Source: Stenotrophomonas sp. SY1 (GTDB taxonomy: Bacteria; Pseudomonadota; Gammaproteobacteria; Xanthomonadales; Xanthomonadaceae). Taken from it: 64,000 nucleotides of DNA. Shown piece after piece: positions 55,824 to 64,000 of the stretch; position 1 is the first letter of the stretch; the number at the start of each line of letters is the position of its first letter. The position numbers were made by a program, and so were the translations under genes. Location: positions 1,240,001 through 1,304,000 of the forward strand of contig NZ_JAJOYR010000001.1 of NCBI RefSeq assembly GCF_021202945.1, read 5' to 3'. A model generated the notes under the pieces. The model was not told the DNA's origin and searched no databases. It saw only the letters and a list, made by a program, of their open reading frames with translations.

Positions 55824-57131
55824 TCACTTGGTCACGGTGAACTCGATGCGGCGGTTCTGCGCCTTGCCTTCCTCGGTGTCGTTGCTGGCACGCGGCTTGT
55901 CCTGACCGTAGCCCTTGCTGCTGAGCGTGCCGGCAGCTACGCCCAGTTCGCTCAGCTTGGCCACCACCGCATCGGCACGCTGCTGGCTCAAGGTCACGTT
56001 GGCGGCGGCATCGCCGGTATTGTCGGTGTGGCCGCCGACCTCGATCCTGGTACCAGCCGGTGCCTGCTTGATCGCATTGGCGGCACTGGTCAGCGTTTCG
56101 GCGCTGTCGCGGGTGATGGTGGCCGACCCGGTGTCGAAGTAGATGTTCATCAGGTTCAGTGCCTTGACCAGGTCATCGCCGCTGAAGCCGGCCTTGAGCC
56201 CTGCCAATGCCGCTGCTGCCCGATCCCACAGGCCGCTGATCTCGAAGCCGCCGAACAGGCCACGCAGTTTGTCGCTGAGGGCGAAACGCTCGGCTTCGGT
56301 CAGCTTGCTGGTGTCGATGCTGAGCTTGTTGCCGTCGAAGCCGAACTTCAGGCCGTTGGCCTTCAGGTCGGGCAGGGCGGTGATCAGCTTGTCCAGCCAG
56401 CCAGCGGGAAGGGTTGCCCGGTCGACAGTGATGTCGCCGGACAAATTGCCTTCGCCGAAGTTGGCTTTCAACGCATCCCAAAGACGGGTCTTGTCTGCTT
56501 CGCTGGGGACCTGGCCGCTGACCGTGACCTTGCCGTCCACGTTCTCGAAACCGAAGCGGGGTTCAGCCTGTGCGACGGGCGTTGCAGGCTGCATGGTGGT
56601 GGCCGGTTCGACCGGAGCCGGTGCCACGGCTTCTTCCTTCTTGCAGTTGCGGAACAACGCAAGGATGGCCAGCAGCACCAATAGTGGAATCAGCCATTTC
56701 CACCAGCCACCGCCGCTCTTGGCCACGGGCTTGTTGGGCGTGGTGCCAAACCAGTTGTTGTAGTCGGCCGGAAGCGATGTGGGGATGGTGCCGCCGCGGG
56801 TGAGTTGGCCCACGATCTTGGGCAACAGCCAGGCGCCGGCCATGTTGACCGCTGCGGCCGGAATGCCGAGCTTGGTGGCAATGCCACTGGCGATGTTCTG
56901 GCCGAAACCGGCGCTGAACTGGTCCGGCTGCAATACGTTGTCGCCGGGGGTGGTGCCGATCCAGGACGAGAAAAGCCCGTCCAGTCCGGCATCGGTGAAG
57001 CGTTTCTGCAGGCCGGCAAAGCCGCCGTTGGCAGGGTTGAAGATGGCATCGACAAGCAGGCGCACAAGCTGTCCTGCGTTGTCGCCGAGATGGAAGCGGT
57101 TTGCCGCTTCCCGGATCAGCAACTGGAACAT
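55824..57131 (-). CDS. DUF937 - BON-like - OmpA fusion protein
   Basis: A 435-residue protein with an unusual order of domains. Residues 1-115 resemble DUF937/YidB (REAANRFHLGDNAGQLVRLLVDAIF.., FGQNIASGIATKLGIP). A single membrane helix lies at about 143-160 (WWKWLIPLLVLLAILALF). BON-like repeats follow (GKVTVSGQVPSEADKTRLWDA). The OmpA peptidoglycan-binding domain runs from about 327 to the end (IYFDTGSATIT, VGGHTDNTGD, GYGQDKPRASNDTEEGKAQNRRIEF). There is no signal peptide at the ATG at 57131. The likely topology is DUF937 in the cytoplasm and OmpA in the periplasm, bound to cell wall. Confidence 0.85.
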   Translation of the reverse strand: MFQLLIREAANRFHLGDNAGQLVRLLVDAIFNPANGGFAGLQKRFTDAGLDGLFSSWIGTTPGDNVLQPDQFSAGFGQNIASGIATKLGIPAAAVNMAGAWLLPKIVGQLTRGGTIPTSLPADYNNWFGTTPNKPVAKSGGGWWKWLIPLLVLLAILALFRNCKKEEAVAPAPVEPATTMQPATPVAQAEPRFGFENVDGKVTVSGQVPSEADKTRLWDALKANFGEGNLSGDITVDRATLPAGWLDKLITALPDLKANGLKFGFDGNKLSIDTSKLTEAERFALSDKLRGLFGGFEISGLWDRAAAALAGLKAGFSGDDLVKALNLMNIYFDTGSATITRDSAETLTSAANAIKQAPAGTRIEVGGHTDNTGDAAANVTLSQQRADAVVAKLSELGVAAGTLSSKGYGQDKPRASNDTEEGKAQNRRIEFTVTK

Positions 57132-57288
57132 ATACGTCTCCAAACGGGGGGTTGGACCGGGCTTGTGTGATGCCGGTAGACGTAAGGGAAGCGATGGGCC
57201 GTTAAATCGGCATGAATGGGATTTAAACGCGATCGTCACCTGGGGTTTTTCGGGTTTTGGCGCCTTGCCGAGCTCCAATGAAGCTTCC

Positions 57289-57452
57289 CCTCACCCCAAC
57301 CCCTCTCCCGCAGGCGGGAGAGGGGCTTCAAGCAGCAAGCCGAGCAGCACTGCGCCCCTCTACCGTGCACCAGGGAGGGGCTGATGCAACTACAAGCCGA
57401 CGCCGTGCTGGCCCCTCTCCCGCCTGCGGGAGAGGGGTTGGGGTGAGGGCAG
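57289..57452. repeat. Modular hairpin array (three hairpins, inverted outer arms)
   Basis: Left arm CCCTCACCCCAACCCCTCTC with hairpin CCCGCAGGCGGG; a decayed middle hairpin CCCCTCTACCGTGCACCAGGG; a right hairpin CCCGCCTGCGGG with arm GGGGTTGGGGTGAGGGC. The two spacers (AAGCAGCAAGCCGAGCAGCACTG and CAACTACAAGCCGACGCCGTGCTG) resemble each other and the spacers of the array at 51.4 kb. The 346 bp between the OmpA-family and receptor genes holds nothing else that I recognise. Confidence 0.78.
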
Positions 57453-57477
57453 CTTCCCGCAAGTTATCGATCAGAAC

Positions 57478-59916
<2,439 letters not shown>

Positions 59917-60099
59917 GCGAACTCCGGAAAAACGTGGGGAAGGACGAAATGCGTACATCCATCCGGATGAAGCGATATATTATCTTCGCGTTAACGCATG
60001 GCCGCTTGCAAGCGCCATCGGCAATCTGCTCATGAGCAGACGCGATATCCCCAGCGGTGCAATGGATGCCACCGTATTTCCTGTTTCCGGAGGTTTTCC

Positions 60100-60567
60100 A
60101 TGAAGTTGCATGCCGTTTTCCTACCCTTGCTGCTGTGTTTTGCCGGCAGCGTCATTGCCGCGCCGCCGGTGGAAAAACCCACCGCCTCGCTGCACGGCGA
60201 TGCCCAGCGCCCCGCCGAAGCCGGTGGCTGGGTGCGCAGTGAGCTGTATTTCGGGGTGGGCGAGGAGGGCGGTGCCTCCGCGCGTGCGCAGACGGATGTG
60301 ATCAGCGAGGCGCAATGGCGGGCCTTCCTGGACAAGGAAGTGACGCCGCGCTTCCCGGACGGCCTGACCGTGTTCGACGCCTATGGCCAGTGGCTGTTCC
60401 GCGGCGCTGCCGAGCCCAACCGCCTGCGCACCAAGGTGCTGGTGGTGCTGCATGAAGACAGCCCGCAGCGGCGCAACGACATCGAGGCGATCCGCCTGGC
60501 CTGGAAGCAGGCCACCAGGCACCAGTCGGTGCTGTGGTCGCGGCAGGCGGTGGAGGTTTCGTTCTGA
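60100..60567 (+). CDS. DUF3574 exported protein
   Basis: A 155-residue protein with signal peptide MKLHAVFLPLLLCFAGSVIA. The DUF3574 core is readable as SELYFGVGEEGG, ISEAQWRAFLDKEVTPRFPDGLTVFDAYGQW, KVLVVLHEDSP and IEAIRLAWKQATRHQSVLW. The ATG at 60100 follows CCGGAGGTTTTCC. Divergent from the receptor gene. Periplasmic; the function of the family is unknown. Confidence 0.88.
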   Translation: MKLHAVFLPLLLCFAGSVIAAPPVEKPTASLHGDAQRPAEAGGWVRSELYFGVGEEGGASARAQTDVISEAQWRAFLDKEVTPRFPDGLTVFDAYGQWLFRGAAEPNRLRTKVLVVLHEDSPQRRNDIEAIRLAWKQATRHQSVLWSRQAVEVSF

Positions 60568-60690
60568 TAGCGGCTTCGGCAGCCGTGTTTCTGGCGCATA
60601 GTTCGCCTTCCGCTTCTGCTGTACTTCACCCCTTGCCCTCACCCCAACCCCTCTTCCGCTTACGGCAGCGGGGCTCAAGCTGACTCCCCC

Positions 60691-62265
60691 ATGTCCACAT
60701 CGCAGCATTCCTCCCGCCGCTGGTTCGTCCCCGGCGATCTCAATGGCTTCTTCGGCCTGGTGGTCGACAACCTGTCGATCCTCGGCTTCATCGCGATGGC
60801 GTTGACGGTCATCTTCCAGTTCCCGGCCGAGGTGGTATTCGGGCGGATGTTCCCCGGTACCGCCTTTGGCGTGCTGGTGGGCAACCTGATGTACACGTGG
60901 ATGGCGCGACGACTGGCCACGCGCACTGGCCGTGATGACGTCACCGCGATGCCGCTGGGCCTGGATGCGCCCACCAGCATCGGCATGGCGCTGCTGGTGC
61001 TGGGGCCGGCCTTTGTTGGCTTCAAGCAGCAGGGACTGGACCCGCACGCGGCGGCGATGGCCACCTGGCAGTTGGGCATGGCCTCGCTGGTGGTGATGGG
61101 CCTGCTCAAGCTGGTGCTGTCCTTTGCCGGTGATGCGGTATCGCGGCATGTGCCGCGAGCGGCCTTGCTGGGTTCCATTGGTGGCGCCGCACTGATGCTG
61201 CTGGGGTTTCTGCCCTTGATCGAAAGCCTGCGCCAGCCGCTGGTCGGCCTGGTCACGCTGGGCGTGCTGCTGTACGTGCTGGTGGCGCGCGGCGTGGTGC
61301 CGTTGCGCCTGCCGGGCGTGCTGTTCGCGTTGCTGGTGGGTGTGGCGCTGTACTACGGGCTGGGTTCGGCCGGCGTGTTGACCGGCTTCCAGTGGCCGCC
61401 GGCGATTTCGTTCGCACTGGCGCTGCCGCTGCCGTCGCTGGGCTTCGTCGACGGCCTGCCGTTGACCGTGCCGTATCTGTCGCTGCTGCTGCCGTTCGGC
61501 CTGCTGATGGTGGTCGGTGGCATCAACGTGGCCGAGAGCGCGCGTGCGGCCGGTGACGATTACCGCACCCGCGATGTGCTGCTGGTCGAAGCCATTGCAA
61601 CGCTGGTGGCCGGCGTCTGCGGCGGCGTGGCGCAGACCACGCCTTACATCGGCCAGCCGGCGTACAAGCGCCTGGGTGCACGTACCGGTTACACGCTGCT
61701 GACCGGCCTGTTCATCGGTATCGGCGGCATGCTGGGCGTGGTGGCCGGACTGGTGCAATGGCTGCCGGTGGCGGTGCTGGCGCCGATCATCGTGTTTGTC
61801 GGGCTGGACATCACCGTGCAGGCGTTCCAGCAGACCAAGCGCGAACACGCCATCGCCGTGGCATTGGCGTTCCTGCCGGCGGTGGCCTACCTGATCAACA
61901 TTAAGTTCGGCACCTGGGTCACGCCGGACGCGGCGGCGGCAATGTATGCGGCAGTGGATGGCCACGGCTTGTCGGACGTGGCCACGCTGCAACTGCTGGG
62001 CAACGGTTTCATCATCACCGCGATGTTGTGGGCCGCGGCACTGGTGGCCCTGATCGAGCGCCGCCCGGGCGTTGCGGTGCTGCTGTTGCTGGTTGGCGGG
62101 GTGCTCAGCGCATTTGGTGTGATCCATTCCACCGATCCGCGCGGCGGCATCTATCTGCCGTGGCAGCTGGAAGGCCTGCGCCAGCAGATCACCCTGCAGG
62201 TGACTGCTGCATACGCGGTGCTGGCAACGGTCATCGGACTGATGTCGCTGCAGAAGCAGCGGTGA
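60691..62265 (+). CDS. NCS2/SulP-like inner-membrane permease
   Basis: A 524-residue transporter with about 13 helices. It opens with RRWFVPGDLNGFFGLVVDNLSILGF and contains GVLVGNLMYTWMARRLATRTGRDDVTAMPLGLDAPTSIGMA, LLMVVGGINVAESARAAGDDYRTRDVLLVEAIATLVAGVCGG and TTPYIGQPAYKRLGARTGYT. This resembles xanthine/uracil or AzgA-type permeases and a group annotated as permease of unknown substrate. It stands alone; nothing nearby names the substrate. Confidence 0.8.
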   Translation: MSTSQHSSRRWFVPGDLNGFFGLVVDNLSILGFIAMALTVIFQFPAEVVFGRMFPGTAFGVLVGNLMYTWMARRLATRTGRDDVTAMPLGLDAPTSIGMALLVLGPAFVGFKQQGLDPHAAAMATWQLGMASLVVMGLLKLVLSFAGDAVSRHVPRAALLGSIGGAALMLLGFLPLIESLRQPLVGLVTLGVLLYVLVARGVVPLRLPGVLFALLVGVALYYGLGSAGVLTGFQWPPAISFALALPLPSLGFVDGLPLTVPYLSLLLPFGLLMVVGGINVAESARAAGDDYRTRDVLLVEAIATLVAGVCGGVAQTTPYIGQPAYKRLGARTGYTLLTGLFIGIGGMLGVVAGLVQWLPVAVLAPIIVFVGLDITVQAFQQTKREHAIAVALAFLPAVAYLINIKFGTWVTPDAAAAMYAAVDGHGLSDVATLQLLGNGFIITAMLWAAALVALIERRPGVAVLLLLVGGVLSAFGVIHSTDPRGGIYLPWQLEGLRQQITLQVTAAYAVLATVIGLMSLQKQR

Positions 62266-62402
62266 GGGCTGCGAGGGCCGGGAGGGAATCCCGGTCCTCG
62301 AATGACCGGTGATGCCGGGCCCTGCTCGGCAGGGGCGTTGCCGGAAACGTCTCCAGCGCAGCATGGCTGCGTTCCATAGCGTGAATGGGCAGGCGCGCTG
62401 CC

Positions 62403-62430
62403 CTTGAATCACGCCGTCGCAACCGCATCT
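62403..62430 (+). promoter_or_regulatory. Candidate sigma-32 heat-shock promoter of clpB
   Basis: CTTGAA at 62403-62408, a 14-bp spacer, then CCGCATCT at 62423-62430, against the consensus CTTGAA-N(11-16)-CCCCATNT with one mismatch. It lies 50 bp before the clpB start, as expected for a heat-shock gene. Confidence 0.7.
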
Positions 62431-62480
62431 GATCCAGTATCGCCAGCAATGTTGGCACTTCATACTGAGGAAGAAGACCC

Positions 62481-64000
<1,520 letters not shown>

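Noticed and set aside
60121-62463. Open frame of 780 codons on the minus strand
   Set aside because: Antisense to the DUF3574 gene and the permease; composition (Gln, His, Arg) and lack of motifs mark it as a shadow frame.

Overview
This is a 64 kb stretch of ordinary chromosome from a high-GC gammaproteobacterium of the Xanthomonadaceae, most probably Stenotrophomonas. The gene families and order look xanthomonad: pilS-pilR-pilB beside sucCD, coaE-pilD-pilC, bamD-rluD-pgeF, and a fused cysNC. GTAG-headed palindromes of the SMAG type (first described in S. maltophilia) lie between genes. I see no phage, plasmid, integron, insertion sequence or CRISPR array. Both ends cut through genes: cysJ on the left and clpB on the right.

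Region by region. 1-3.5 kb: sulfate assimilation (cysJ divergent from cysD-cysNC). 4.2-8.4 kb: an RND efflux adaptor and pump without an outer-membrane channel. 9-16.7 kb: an amino-acid:cation symporter, an rRNA/tRNA 2'-O-methyltransferase, a secreted M28 peptidase, an unrecognised outer-membrane barrel, mscL, an FAH-family enzyme, a small membrane protein and a Rieske protein. 16.8-20.7 kb: an SLC13-type transporter, then thiS-thiG-trmB. 20.8-27.6 kb: a GDSL autotransporter esterase, tRNA-Gly(CCC), rimK, a small secreted protein, a two-component system and coaE.

27.9-43.2 kb is the type IV pilus locus and the most interesting part. It contains pilD and pilC (minus strand), then two closely related major pilin genes. 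Each pilin gene has its own sigma-54 promoter, and a multi-pass GT-C-like membrane protein sits between them. A five-gene minus-strand set follows, visibly poorer in GC than its neighbours: a polyprenyl-phosphate-type GT2, two SAM methyltransferases, a flippase-like membrane protein and a GT4. Then come pilB and the pilS-pilR regulators. The arrangement suggests a variable island that makes and attaches a glycan, probably to pilin, inserted between the conserved pilC and pilB. PilS-PilR would drive both pilin promoters through sigma-54.

43.5-51.4 kb is housekeeping: sucCD, a DUF559 nuclease-like gene, nadE, bamD, rluD, pgeF and a DUF4166-like gene. 51.6-55.6 kb is a trehalose operon, otsB-GH15-otsA. 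55.8-64 kb holds a DUF937/BON/OmpA fusion protein, a TonB-dependent receptor, a DUF3574 protein, an NCS2/SulP-like permease and clpB, the last with a sigma-32-type promoter. Between genes there are two further palindromic repeat families besides SMAG. One of them forms modular arrays of hairpins joined by a related spacer.
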